64,000 bases of DNA, taken from NCBI RefSeq assembly GCF_024734405.1, contig NZ_CP059556.1, positions 1,612,001 through 1,676,000 of the forward strand, written 5' to 3'. Positions 30,282 through 38,877 of this stretch are shown here, piece by piece (the first letter of the stretch is position 1; each line of letters opens with the position of its first letter). The position numbers and the translations under genes were made by a program. The notes under the pieces were generated by a model. That model was given only the letters and a program-made list of their open reading frames with translations, made no database searches and was not told where the DNA came from. Source of the stretch: Saccharopolyspora gregorii (GTDB taxonomy: Bacteria; Actinomycetota; Actinomycetes; Mycobacteriales; Pseudonocardiaceae).

Positions 30282-30430
30282 GGGGTGGCGGAACCTCAGC
30301 GGTTCCCTCGCTGCGGGATCCTCCGCCACAGGAGAAATCGCTGTCCTCGCGAGGGAACCGCTGAGAACCCGCGGGTGGTTCTGTTGCTCTGGTGGTCGGC
30401 GGTTCAGCGGTTTCGCCGCTGACGGGACGA
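30282..30430 (+). repeat. Dispersed structured repeat, copy 1
   Basis: A 149-bp element with two structures: a perfect 17-bp stem (30295-30311 with 30349-30365, loop 37) and a hairpin TCAGCGG-TTTCG-CCGCTGA (30404-30422), joined by a spacer containing CCCGCGGG and GCTCTGGTGGTCGGCGG. Copy 2 at 41708-41870 matches over the whole length with about a dozen substitutions and one 14-base insertion. It lies between the convergent his-operon small gene and an esterase gene. No long ORF or transposase-like product. Confidence 0.9.
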
Positions 30431-30463
30431 CATCGGACTCCGCCGCCGGGTTCTGGTTCTTGT

Positions 30464-31387
30464 TCAGGCGTTCAGCGGGTGCTGCTGAAAGAACTTCCAG
30501 ATCAGCGGGGTCGCTTCGATGACGGTCGGATCGTCGGAGTCCGGATTGGACGAACGGCTCGGCCAGTCGTGCCCCAGCTCGTCGATGCGGTAGTGCACCA
30601 GCGCGCCCCGGTCGGCGCAGCCCTCCCAGCGCTGCTGGGTGACCAGGTCCTGCGGGTGCTCGGTGACCGGGTCGGGCGAGCACTCGTCGCGCTCGGCCCA
30701 CCCGTCGAGCCAGTCGGGGATGGCGGGCAGGCCCTTCTCCGGGTTCCCGTCGTAGGGGATCGTGTCGTCGGCGGTGCCGTGGAAGGAGATCATCGGCACC
30801 GGCTCGGACGGCGAGCACTTCCCGCCCTGCGGGTAGTAGGCCCCGGCCACCGGGGCGAATGCGGCGATGCGGTCACCCAGGCGGCAGGCCAGCACGTTGG
30901 TGAAGCCACCGCCGTTCGACTTCCCGGCCGCGTACACCCGGTCGGTGTCCACGCAGAAGTCGTCCTCGACCCGGTCGAGCAGGTCCTCGGTGAACCGGAC
31001 GTCGTCGGCGTCCGCCGAGTACGGGGCGCCCTGCCACGCGGTGCCGCCGTCGGTGCCGACGAGGCCCTGCGGGTAGACGGCGATCGTGTCCAGCTCGGAG
31101 AACCGGGACAGCCGCTCCTGGTACTCGGCCGTGCGGTTGTGGCCGTGGAAGGACAGCACCACCGGCGTGGCGCGGTCCGGGTCGTAGTTCTCCGGGACGT
31201 GCACCAGGAACTCCCGGGTGCGGCCGCCGGAGGTGAGTTCCCGGTGCTCGGTGGTCCCCGGTTCGACATCGGGGGTGGTGCCGCAGCCGCCGCGCGGCGC
31301 GGGCCGCTCCGGCGCGGCGAGGGCGGGTGCGCCGGTGGCGGCGACCGCGCCGAGGGCGATCAGCAGGCTCAGCACTGCTCTGTGCAT
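30464..31387 (-). CDS. Secreted PHB-depolymerase / feruloyl-esterase-like hydrolase (LpqC type)
   Basis: A 307-residue alpha/beta hydrolase of the CE1/PHB-depolymerase group. It has a signal peptide (AVLSLLIALGAVAATGAPAL), the fold entry ATPVVLSFHGHN, the nucleophile elbow YAAGKSNGGGFTN (GxSxG), VPMISFHGTADDTIPYDGN with the acidic residue, and DELGHDWPS with the catalytic His. Several Cys suggest disulfides. ATG 31387 follows ACAGGAG. Likely a secreted esterase; substrate (polyester, feruloylated sugar or lipid) not determinable. Confidence 0.88.
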   Translation of the reverse strand: MHRAVLSLLIALGAVAATGAPALAAPERPAPRGGCGTTPDVEPGTTEHRELTSGGRTREFLVHVPENYDPDRATPVVLSFHGHNRTAEYQERLSRFSELDTIAVYPQGLVGTDGGTAWQGAPYSADADDVRFTEDLLDRVEDDFCVDTDRVYAAGKSNGGGFTNVLACRLGDRIAAFAPVAGAYYPQGGKCSPSEPVPMISFHGTADDTIPYDGNPEKGLPAIPDWLDGWAERDECSPDPVTEHPQDLVTQQRWEGCADRGALVHYRIDELGHDWPSRSSNPDSDDPTVIEATPLIWKFFQQHPLNA

Positions 31388-31436
31388 CGTCGACTCCTGT
31401 CTCGGCGCGGCCCGCCGCTGCGCGGCCGCGCGGTCC

Positions 31437-32816
31437 TCACTTCGCGGCGACGGGTTCCTTCCCGGAATCGCCGCCGGCCGCGGAGGATTCTTCCTCGTCG
31501 AGGAAGCTCTGCTCGTTGAACGGGTCCTCCTTGGCGAAGACCCGCTGCATCTGCTCGCGGTCGATCTCCTTGGTCCAGGAGCCGATGATGACCGTGGCGA
31601 TCGCGTTGCCCGCGAAGTTGGTGAGCGCGCGGGCCTCGGACATGAACCGGTCGATGCCGACGATGAGGCCGACGCCGTCGACGAGCTCGGGGCGGTGCGA
31701 CTGGAGGCCGCCCGCGAGGGTGGCGAGCCCGGCGCCGCTGACGCCCGCGGCACCCTTCGACGCGATGATCATGAAGACGAGCAGCGAGATCTGCTCGCCG
31801 AGCGCCAGCGGTTCACCCATCGCGGAGGCGATGAACAGCGAGGCCATCGTCAGGTAGATCGCGGTGCCGTCCAGGTTGAACGAGTACCCGGTGGGCACGG
31901 TGATGCCGACGACGGGCTTGCTGACGCCGAGGTGCTCCATCTTCGCGATCAGCCGCGGCAGCGCCGCCTCCGACGAGGACGTCGACAGGATCAGCAGGAA
32001 CTCCCGGCCTAGGTAGCCGAGCAGCTTGAACACGCTGACCCGCGCGAACGCCCACAGCAGCGGCCCCAGCACCAGGAAGATGAACAGCAAGCAGGTGATG
32101 TAGAAGCCGGCCATGATGACGCCGAGGCCCTTGAGCGCGTCGACCCCGGTGGCGCCGACGACGGCGGCGATCGCGCCGAACGCGCCGATCGGGGCCACCC
32201 ACATCACCATCGCGAGGATCTTGAACACGAGCCGCTGGATGTGCTCGATGCCGCGCAGGATCGGCGTGCCCTTGTCGCCCAGTGCCTGCAGCGCGAACCC
32301 GGCGAGCAGCGCCACCAGCAGCGTCTGCAGCACTTCACCTTCGGTGAGGGCGGAGACCAGGGTGTTCGGGATGATGCCCATGAGGAACCCGGACAGGCCC
32401 TCCGCCTCGCCCGGCGCCTGGTCGCTGCCGCTGGCGCGCAGCTCGTCGGTGAGCTGCAGGCCCTCGCCCGGGTGCAGCACGTTGCCGACGAGCAGCCCGA
32501 CGACGAGCGCGACGAACGACATCACGAGGAAGTAGCCCAGTGCCAGGCCGCCGACCTTGCCGACCTTCGCGGCCTGCCGCACGCCGCCGACGCCGAGCAC
32601 GATGGTGCAGAAGATGACCGGGGAGATCATCATCTTGATCAGGTTGACGAACCCGGTGCCCAGCGGTTTCAGTGCGGTGGCGAAGTCGGGGAACGCGAAC
32701 CCGACGGCGATGCCCGCCAGGACCGCGACGATGACGAAGATGTACAGGAAGTGGGTGCGGTCCCGCTTCTTCGGCGGTGCACCGGCGGCCTCGGGTGCAG
32801 CGTCTTTGCTTGCCAC
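31437..32816 (-). CDS. dctA: C4-dicarboxylate:cation symporter (DAACS family)
   Basis: Imports succinate, fumarate or malate with protons or sodium. Seen: FVNLIKMMISPVIFCTIVLG, LGREFLLILSTSSSEAALPR (serine-rich loop), VGITVPTGYSFNLDGTAIYL and SKGAAGVSGAGLATLAG, the hairpin and transport motifs of the DctA/GltP family. Length 459 with a charged C-terminal tail. It starts with GTG after TAGGAGTTGACCC. It is divergent from a DcuS/DcuR-like two-component system, the usual arrangement for dicarboxylate-induced dctA. Confidence 0.95.
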   Translation of the reverse strand: MASKDAAPEAAGAPPKKRDRTHFLYIFVIVAVLAGIAVGFAFPDFATALKPLGTGFVNLIKMMISPVIFCTIVLGVGGVRQAAKVGKVGGLALGYFLVMSFVALVVGLLVGNVLHPGEGLQLTDELRASGSDQAPGEAEGLSGFLMGIIPNTLVSALTEGEVLQTLLVALLAGFALQALGDKGTPILRGIEHIQRLVFKILAMVMWVAPIGAFGAIAAVVGATGVDALKGLGVIMAGFYITCLLFIFLVLGPLLWAFARVSVFKLLGYLGREFLLILSTSSSEAALPRLIAKMEHLGVSKPVVGITVPTGYSFNLDGTAIYLTMASLFIASAMGEPLALGEQISLLVFMIIASKGAAGVSGAGLATLAGGLQSHRPELVDGVGLIVGIDRFMSEARALTNFAGNAIATVIIGSWTKEIDREQMQRVFAKEDPFNEQSFLDEEESSAAGGDSGKEPVAAK

Positions 32817-32973
32817 GGGTCAACTCCTACGGGAAGTACCGATCACGCGGGTCGGCGCTCACTCATTCGGTCGTGTCTCAGGTCACGAGTATGTCGGGGG
32901 AGACTATCGGACTCACTGGTGGTGACCGTCACGGTTGTGTTCATTGAGTTCATGCGGGAGCAACAGCAACGTC

Positions 32974-34569
32974 ATGTCCTATTTCCGGCGGATCGGCCGC
33001 GCCAGCCTCGCGGCCAGGTTGTTCGTGCTGCAAGTGGTCGTGGTCGCGGTGGTGGTGCTCAGCGGGGTGGCGTTGGGCTACGTCGAGGCGGAGCGCCGCA
33101 CCGAGGAGGCCGCCGCGGACGAGGTCGCCGCGGTGGCGAACACCCTGGCGGTGGACCCCGGAGTGCTGGCGGCCGTCACCGGTGGCGATCCGCCGCGCAC
33201 CTTGCAGCCGTGGGCGGAGCGGGTGCGGACGGCGACCGGCGTCGGGTTCATCACGATCATGGATCCCTCGGGGATGCGCTACACGCACCCGAACCCGGAG
33301 CTGATCGGGAAGCGGTTCGTCGGCAACATCGGTGCGGCTCAGCACGGCAGGCCGCTCACCGAGACCTACGAGGGCACCCTCGGCCCGTCGGTGCGGGTGG
33401 TGGTCCCGGTGCTCGACGACTCGGGCCGGGTGCGGGCGCTGGTGTCGGTGGGCATCACGGTGCGGGTGCTCACCGCCGAGCTGAGCGGGCAGCTGCTGGT
33501 GCTGGCCGGGGTGGGCGCGGTGGCGCTGCTGTTCGGCGGCGTGGCCGGGTACCTGGTGTCGCGCCGGCTGCGCAGGCACACGCACGGGTTGACCCCGGCG
33601 GAGCTGAGCCGGATGTACGAATACCACGACGCGATCCTGCACGCGGTCCGCGAGGGCCTGCTGCTGGTGGCGCCGTCCGGTGTGGTGACGCTGTGCAACG
33701 ATGGCGCGGCGGTGCTGCTGGGGTCGGACCCGGCCGAGGCGGAGGGCACCCGCTTCGCGGACCTCGGTTTCCCGGAGCCGCTGGTGGAGGCGCTCGCCGA
33801 GCGGGAGCCGGTGCGCGACGAGGTGCACGTGACCGAGGACCGGGTGCTGCTGGTGAACGTCTCCGCGGTGCGCAGCGGCGACCGCGACCTGGGCAGCGTG
33901 GTGACGTTGCGCGACCACACCGAGTTGCAGGCGTTGACGGGGGAACTGGATTCGATGCGCGGGTTCTCCGAGTCGCTGCGCTCGCAGGCGCACGAGTCGG
34001 CGAACCGGTTGCACGCGGTGGTGTCGTTGATCGAACTGGGGCGGGTCGAGGAGGCGGTGGGGTTCGCGACCGCGGAGCTGGAGCTGGCGCAGCAGCTGAC
34101 GGATCGCGTGGTGGGCGCGGTGGGGGAGCCGGTGCTGGCGGCGGTGCTGCTCGGCAAGAGCGCGGAGGCGCGGGAGCGGGGTGTGGAAGTGGTGCTGTCG
34201 GAGGGCAGCGCGGTCGACGATCGCGCGTTGGACCGGGTGGGTTCGCGCGATCTGGTGACGATCTTGGGGAATCTGATCGACAACGCGGTGGAGGCGACGT
34301 TCGAGGTGCCCGCCCCGCGGGTCGAGGTGAGCATCCGCTCCGACGAGGAGGAGCTGTCCATCGTGGTGTCGGACAACGGGCCCGGGGTGGATCCGGCGGT
34401 GGCCGGGTCGGTGTTCGAGCGCGGCTGGTCGACGAAGCGCCCGGGTCGCGGGCTGGGCCTGGCGCTGGTGGGGCGCAGCGTGCGCCGCTACGGCGGGTCG
34501 GTGCGGGTCGGTGCCGGTCCGGGCGGCAGGTTCGAGGTGCGGATCCCGTTGACCGAGGTGCGCTCGTGA
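32974..34569 (+). CDS. Sensor histidine kinase, DcuS/CitA type
   Basis: Membrane sensor for C4-dicarboxylates or citrate. Order: TM1 (LFVLQVVVVAVVVLSGVALG), periplasmic Cache-like domain (residues about 40-165, with RYTHPNPELIGKRF), TM2 (LLVLAGVGAVALLFGGVAGY), PAS domain, and phosphoacceptor region SLRSQAHESANRLHAV (His). The C-terminal ATPase domain has N box GNLIDNAVEA, G1 SDNGPGVDP and G2 GRGLGLALV. ATG 32974 (531 residues) is preferred over GTG 32935. GTGA overlap with the response regulator; divergent from dctA, its probable target. Confidence 0.93.
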   Translation: MSYFRRIGRASLAARLFVLQVVVVAVVVLSGVALGYVEAERRTEEAAADEVAAVANTLAVDPGVLAAVTGGDPPRTLQPWAERVRTATGVGFITIMDPSGMRYTHPNPELIGKRFVGNIGAAQHGRPLTETYEGTLGPSVRVVVPVLDDSGRVRALVSVGITVRVLTAELSGQLLVLAGVGAVALLFGGVAGYLVSRRLRRHTHGLTPAELSRMYEYHDAILHAVREGLLLVAPSGVVTLCNDGAAVLLGSDPAEAEGTRFADLGFPEPLVEALAEREPVRDEVHVTEDRVLLVNVSAVRSGDRDLGSVVTLRDHTELQALTGELDSMRGFSESLRSQAHESANRLHAVVSLIELGRVEEAVGFATAELELAQQLTDRVVGAVGEPVLAAVLLGKSAEARERGVEVVLSEGSAVDDRALDRVGSRDLVTILGNLIDNAVEATFEVPAPRVEVSIRSDEEELSIVVSDNGPGVDPAVAGSVFERGWSTKRPGRGLGLALVGRSVRRYGGSVRVGAGPGGRFEVRIPLTEVRS

Positions 34570-35249
34570 TCTCGGTGCTGGTGGTGGAGGACGACCCGGT
34601 CGCTGGTGAGGCGCACGAGCTGTACGTGTCCAGGGTGGACGGTTTCGAGGTGGCCGGCCGCGCCCGCACCGGGCAGGACGCGCTGCGGTTCCTGGAGCAC
34701 ACCCAGGTGGACCTGGTGCTGCTGGACCTGCGGTTGCCGGACATGGACGGGCTGGCGGTGGCGCGGGCGCTGCGCAACGCGGGCAGCAACGCCGACGTGA
34801 TCGCGGTGACCTCGGCGCGGGACCTGCGCGTGGTGCGCGCTTCGGTGGCCAGCGGCGTCGTGCAGTACCTGCTGAAGCCGTTCACCTTCGCGGCGATGCG
34901 GGAGAAGCTGGAGCACTACGCCCGCTTCCGGCAGAGCCTCGGGCACGACCGGGAGGCCAGCGGGCAGAGCGAGATCGACCGCGCGTTCTCCACGCTGCGC
35001 GGGGTGGACCGCGCGTCGCTGCCGAAGGGCATGGGGGAGGAGACGCTGGCCGCGGTGGTCTCGGCGCTGCGGGCGCACCGGGAGGGCGCCGCCGCGGGTG
35101 CGGTGGGCGAGCTGGCCGGGGTGTCGCGGGTGACGGCCCGGCGCTACCTGGAGTACCTGGTGGACAACGGGATGGCGGGCCGCGAGCCGCGCTACGGCGG
35201 GGTGGGGCGCCCGGAGATGTTCTACCGCTGGGCCGAGGATTCCGGTTAG
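34566..35249 (+). CDS. Response regulator, DcuR/CitB type
   Basis: A 227-residue regulator. The receiver domain has VVEDDPVAGEAHELY, phosphorylated Asp in VLLDLRLPDMDG, Thr in IAVTSARD and Lys in YLLKPFTFAAM. A C-terminal helix-turn-helix follows (GAVGELAGVSRVTARRYLEY, VDNGMAGREPRY). It is coupled to the kinase by GTGA and probably activates dctA. Its stop codon overlaps the convergent soxR stop by three bases within TTAG. Confidence 0.95.
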   Translation: MISVLVVEDDPVAGEAHELYVSRVDGFEVAGRARTGQDALRFLEHTQVDLVLLDLRLPDMDGLAVARALRNAGSNADVIAVTSARDLRVVRASVASGVVQYLLKPFTFAAMREKLEHYARFRQSLGHDREASGQSEIDRAFSTLRGVDRASLPKGMGEETLAAVVSALRAHREGAAAGAVGELAGVSRVTARRYLEYLVDNGMAGREPRYGGVGRPEMFYRWAEDSG

Positions 35250-35704
35250 GACCGGTCGGCGGACGGTGTGAGCAGCGGCGAGCCGGGACCCTGCGCGGCC
35301 ATCTGGTCGTCGGCGTTGTTCAGGGTGCAGGTGCGCAGCGACAGGCAACCGCAGCCGATGCAGCCGCTGAGCCGGTCGCGCAGCCGCTGCAGCCCGTCGA
35401 TGCGCGCATCGAGCTCGTCGCGCCAGGAGCGGGACAGCCGCGTCCAGTCGGCCTTGGTGGGCGCGTGGTCGGTGGGCAGCGTGGCGAGCGCGTCGGAGAT
35501 CTGCTCCAGGCTGAGCCCGACGCGCTGGGCGGCGCGGATGAACGCGAGCCTGCGCAGCACGGGACGCCCGTAGCGGCGCTGGTTGCCGCTGGTGCGGGTG
35601 GAGGTGATCAGGCCGCGCTGCTCGTAGAAGCGCAGCGCGGTCTGGGCGACTCCGCTGCGGTGGGCGACCTCGCCGATGGTGAGCAGCGCGGGAAGTGCGG
35701 ACAT
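35246..35704 (-). CDS. soxR: Redox-sensitive MerR-family regulator SoxR
   Basis: A 152-residue MerR protein with a [2Fe-2S] sensor. Seen: LTIGEVAHRSGVAQTALRFY and NQRRYGRPVLRRLAFI for DNA binding, a dimerisation helix, and the cluster motif CIGCGCLSLRTC (C-X2-C-X-C-X5-C). In actinomycetes SoxR senses redox-active compounds and controls a small regulon; no canonical 18-bp soxR box was sought exhaustively here. It overlaps the convergent response regulator stop. Confidence 0.96.
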   Translation of the reverse strand: MSALPALLTIGEVAHRSGVAQTALRFYEQRGLITSTRTSGNQRRYGRPVLRRLAFIRAAQRVGLSLEQISDALATLPTDHAPTKADWTRLSRSWRDELDARIDGLQRLRDRLSGCIGCGCLSLRTCTLNNADDQMAAQGPGSPLLTPSADRS

Positions 35705-35731
35705 GCTCCCAAGGTAGCCGCGGAGTTCACC

Positions 35732-36988
35732 TTAGGTCGAACTCCTGCCGTTCCCGGCCGGCTCCGGGACGAGCGCGCCGTAGCTGAGCAGGCGTCCCGC
35801 GGCGCGCAGCGCGATCTCCAGCTCGAACCGCGCCTGCGGGTCGGTGAGCGCGTCGCCGAAGAGGTCTTCGAGCTGGTGCAGGCGGTAGCGCACGGTCTGC
35901 GGGTGCACTCGCAGGCGGTGCGCGACCTCGGGGGCGCCGCCGCGGGTCTGCAGCCACGCCAGGAGGGTGTCGGCGAGCCGGACCTGCTGCTTCGGCTTGA
36001 GCCCGCCGAGCGGGGCGAGCCGGGTGTGCACGACCTGCCGGGTCAGGTTCTCGTCGCTGAGCAGCAGCAGGTGCGAGAGGTGGTCCTCGCAGCGCAGCAC
36101 GGGGCGTTCCGGCACGAGTCCGGCGTGCGAGAGCTCCAGGAGCTTGCGCGCCCAGCGCAGCGCGTGCGGTGCGCGGTGCAGTTCGACGCGGGGCCCGAGC
36201 GCGACCCGCCAGCCCGCGAGCTGCTGCTCCCACGGCGGTTCGTCGTCCGCGTCGTCGTCGGGACACGGCACGAGCAGGTGCGGGTGGCCGCTTTCGAGGT
36301 CGAGGAGCGCTTCCCGGCGGCTGAGCGGGTTGCTGCGCTGCTCCTGCCCGTCGACGCGTTCGAGGGCGGCGACGACGAGGGTGCGCGGCAGCGTCCAGTG
36401 CGCGGCTTCGGCGGCTTCGGCGAGGATCCGGCGCGGTGGTTGCGGATCGGTGAGCAGCAGTTCCAGCAGCCGCCGCCGGCGCCGGGCGCGGGTGCCGGCG
36501 GCGCGGGCCTGCGCTTCGGCGAAGCCTTCGACGGACCGGGCGGCCAGCTCGTCGATGTGCGCGTAGATCGCTTCGCCGAGCAGCAGCATGGTGCGGGGCG
36601 CGATGCGGGCGCGTTCGCCGATGCGGGCGGTGCGCCGCCAGGCGAGGCGGGCGCCGAGCCGGTAGGCGGCCTGCAGGCTGTCGAGGCTGCGGCCTTCGTG
36701 CATCTCGGCCTTGCCGAGCGCCCGGTGCACCTCGGCGCAGCGTTCCTGCGGTGCGGTGGGATCGGCGATCTGGTCGACGAACTGGCCGAGGGCCTCTTCG
36801 ACGCCGCGGCGGATGGCGTGCACGTACTTCTGGTCCATGGGCCGGGCGTATTCGGGGATCCGGAGTTGGATCTCGGTGAGGATCTGCGTGGCGAGGCTGC
36901 TCATCTCGGGCCGCAGGATGGGGGCGAGTTCGCTGGGCAGTGCCGCCCACGGATCCGGTGCGCCGGTGCGGGCCGCCCTCGTCAGCAT
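35732..36988 (-). CDS. PucR/CdaR-type transcriptional regulator
   Basis: A 418-residue regulator. The N-terminal all-helical region (QILTEIQLRIPEYARPMDQK, HEGRSLDSLQAAYRLGARL) resembles the RsbRD-like domain of PucR proteins. A middle GGDEF-like region carries RTLVVAALERVDG. The C-terminal HTH_30 reads RLADTLLAWLQTRGGAPEVA, HRLRVHPQTVRYRLHQLEDL. It is divergent from the split transketolase pair across an AT-rich spacer with two palindromes, so it may regulate that pair. Confidence 0.88.
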   Translation of the reverse strand: MLTRAARTGAPDPWAALPSELAPILRPEMSSLATQILTEIQLRIPEYARPMDQKYVHAIRRGVEEALGQFVDQIADPTAPQERCAEVHRALGKAEMHEGRSLDSLQAAYRLGARLAWRRTARIGERARIAPRTMLLLGEAIYAHIDELAARSVEGFAEAQARAAGTRARRRRRLLELLLTDPQPPRRILAEAAEAAHWTLPRTLVVAALERVDGQEQRSNPLSRREALLDLESGHPHLLVPCPDDDADDEPPWEQQLAGWRVALGPRVELHRAPHALRWARKLLELSHAGLVPERPVLRCEDHLSHLLLLSDENLTRQVVHTRLAPLGGLKPKQQVRLADTLLAWLQTRGGAPEVAHRLRVHPQTVRYRLHQLEDLFGDALTDPQARFELEIALRAAGRLLSYGALVPEPAGNGRSST

Positions 36989-37048
36989 GATCTTCTTCTC
37001 CTGTCGGGTGGCGCCGGTCGGGTCCGGGAGGCGCCGCCGGAAAAGTTA

Positions 37049-37062
37049 CTACTAATGAGTAG
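37049..37062. promoter_or_regulatory. Palindrome near the PucR-like gene start
   Basis: CTACT-AATG-AGTAG, perfect arms, in an AT-rich stretch 61 bases from the regulator's start; a possible operator. Confidence 0.35.
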
Positions 37063-37197
37063 GAACTGTAATGAGCGGCTCCGCTCGACCCCAACCGGCA
37101 ATTCGGGTGAATACGAAGGTGGGCTGAATCCGGTTCAACGTGAAGAAAATTCGTTTTCAATCGGTGAATCGGGGACACCGCCGCCGAGCGCCGCTTG

Positions 37198-37223
37198 ACT
37201 TCGAGCTAACTCGAAGTTCGAGG
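37198..37223. promoter_or_regulatory. Palindrome upstream of the split transketolase
   Basis: ACTTCGAG-CTAA-CTCGAAGT (37198-37217) is a perfect 8-bp inverted repeat; an overlapping CTCGAA-G-TTCGAG follows (37210-37222). It abuts TTGACT (37195-37200), a possible -35, and ends about ten bases before the ATG at 37232, where a bound regulator would block transcription or translation. Confidence 0.5.
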
Positions 37224-37231
37224 CTGTCCGC

Positions 37232-37942
37232 ATGACCACCTCCACCCCAGCGGGAACCGGGCTCGGCCACCCGGAGCTGCCCGCGCTGCTCGCCCGGATG
37301 TCCGGCGACGAGAAGCACTCGCCCGCCGCCACCTCCACCCTCGACGTGCTCTGGGTGCTCTACGACCGCGTCCTCGACGTCGACCCCGCGCACGCCGACG
37401 ACCCCGACCGGGACCGCTTCCTGCTGTCCAAGGGGCACGGGCCGATGGCCTACTACGCGGTGCTCGCCGCGAACGGCTTCCTCGACCCCGCCGAACTCGA
37501 CGGCTGGAGCAGCTTCGACTCCCGCCTCGGCCAGCACCCGGACCGGCTGCTCGTGCCCGGCGTGGAGATCGGCAGCGGCTCCCTCGGCCACGGCCTGCCG
37601 CTGGCGCTCGGCACCGCCCTCGGGCTGCGCGCGCGGGGCCGCACCCGCCCGCGCGTCGTCGTCCTCGTCGGCGACGCCGAACTCGGCGAGGGCAGCAACC
37701 ACGAGGCGATCGCCGTCGCCGGCCGCTTCGGGACCGGGCAGCTGACCGCGGTCGTGGTCGACAACGCCTCCGACTCGCACGGCTGGCCGGGCGGCATCGC
37801 GGAGCGCTTCTCCCGCGAGGGCTGGGCCGCGCACTCCGTCGACGGCCGGGACCACGAAGCCCTGCACCGCGCCCTCACCGACACCCGGCCCGACCAGCCG
37901 CTCGCCGTCATCGCCCGCGTGGAACCGAAGGAGTTCGCATGA
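37232..37942 (+). CDS. Transketolase, N-terminal (thiamine-diphosphate) subunit
   Basis: The 236-residue half-enzyme binds thiamine diphosphate and Mg. Seen: LLSKGHGPMAYYAVLAANG, GSLGHGLPLALGTALGLRAR and the ThDP motif VLVGDAELGEGSNHEA followed by VVVDNASDSHGW. It is coupled by ATGA to the C-terminal half, forming a split transketolase. Substrate could be central pentose phosphates or a specialised keto-sugar (for instance the apulose-type pathway); the divergent PucR-like regulator and lack of other pentose-phosphate genes favour a specialised role. Confidence 0.92.
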   Translation: MTTSTPAGTGLGHPELPALLARMSGDEKHSPAATSTLDVLWVLYDRVLDVDPAHADDPDRDRFLLSKGHGPMAYYAVLAANGFLDPAELDGWSSFDSRLGQHPDRLLVPGVEIGSGSLGHGLPLALGTALGLRARGRTRPRVVVLVGDAELGEGSNHEAIAVAGRFGTGQLTAVVVDNASDSHGWPGGIAERFSREGWAAHSVDGRDHEALHRALTDTRPDQPLAVIARVEPKEFA

Positions 37943-38868
37943 CCGCCCCGACCGAACCGCGCACCCGTCCGATGCGCGAGGAGTTCACCGACCTCGTCGG
38001 CGCCGCCCTCGACGTGGACCCGCGGCTCGCGGTGGTGCTCGCCGAGATCTCCGCCGACCGGTTCACCGCCGCCGCCTCGCGGCACCCCGACCGGGTGATC
38101 AACGTCGGCATCCGGGAGCAGGCGCTGATCGGCGTCGCGGGCGGGCTCGCGCTCACCGGGATGCGGCCCGTCGTGCACTCGATCGCGCCGTTCCTGGTGG
38201 AGCGGCCGTTCGAGCAGCTCAAGCTGGACCTCAACCACCAGGGCGTCGGCGCGGTCCTGGTCAGCACCGGCGCGTCCTACGACTACCCGGCCGCGGGCCG
38301 CACCCACATGGCGCCCGGCGACGTGGCTCTGCTCGACACGCTGCCGGACTGGACGGTGCACGTGCCCGGGCACCCGCGGGAGTTCGCCGAGCTGCTCAGC
38401 GCGGCGCTGCTCACCGACGACCTCGTGTACCTGCGGATGAGCGAGCGCACCAACGCGGCGCCGCTGCCGGTGGGCCGCCGGTTCCGGGTGGTGCGCGAGG
38501 GGCGAGGTGGGGTGGTGCTCGCGGTGGGGCCGATGCTGCGGCCGGTGCTCGCGGCGACGGCCGAGCTGGACGTGGCGGTGCTCTACGCCTCGACCGTCCG
38601 GCCCTTCGACGCCGCGGGCCTGCGATCGGCGGCGCTGGCCGCGACCCCGGACGTGGTGCTGGTCGAGCCCTACCTGCGGGACACCTCCACGGCGGCCGCG
38701 AACGCCGCGCTCGCCGACCTGCCGCACCGGGTGCTCGGGCTGGGCGTGCGGCGGGACGCGGAACTGCGCGCCTACGGCACCGCCGACGAGCACGAGGCCG
38801 CGCACGGGCTGGACCCAGCGGGCCTCGCCCGGTCGATCCGCGGATTCCTCGCCACGAGCGGCCGGTAG
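37939..38868 (+). CDS. Transketolase, C-terminal subunit
   Basis: Partner of the preceding gene, 309 residues. It has the pyrimidine-binding domain (VLAEISADRF, RVINVGIREQALIGVAGGLA with the conserved Glu, TGASYDYPAAGRTHMAPGDV) and the transketolase C-terminal domain (VLYASTVRPFDAAGLR). It starts inside the stop of the N-terminal gene. Its own TAG stop forms part of the presumed -10 of hisH. Confidence 0.93.
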   Translation: MTAPTEPRTRPMREEFTDLVGAALDVDPRLAVVLAEISADRFTAAASRHPDRVINVGIREQALIGVAGGLALTGMRPVVHSIAPFLVERPFEQLKLDLNHQGVGAVLVSTGASYDYPAAGRTHMAPGDVALLDTLPDWTVHVPGHPREFAELLSAALLTDDLVYLRMSERTNAAPLPVGRRFRVVREGRGGVVLAVGPMLRPVLAATAELDVAVLYASTVRPFDAAGLRSAALAATPDVVLVEPYLRDTSTAAANAALADLPHRVLGLGVRRDAELRAYGTADEHEAAHGLDPAGLARSIRGFLATSGR

Positions 38869-38871
38869 CCT
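38866..38871 (+). promoter_or_regulatory. Leaderless-type -10 of hisH (TAGCCT)
   Basis: TAGCCT is six bases ahead of the hisH GTG, and no Shine-Dalgarno is visible in those six bases, so the mRNA probably starts at the start codon. Confidence 0.5.
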
Positions 38872-38877
38872 GGCGGC

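Noticed and set aside
30282-30430. Insertion-sequence interpretation of the dispersed repeat
   Set aside because: No transposase frame and no terminal target-site duplications were seen; the internal palindromes fit a non-coding element better.
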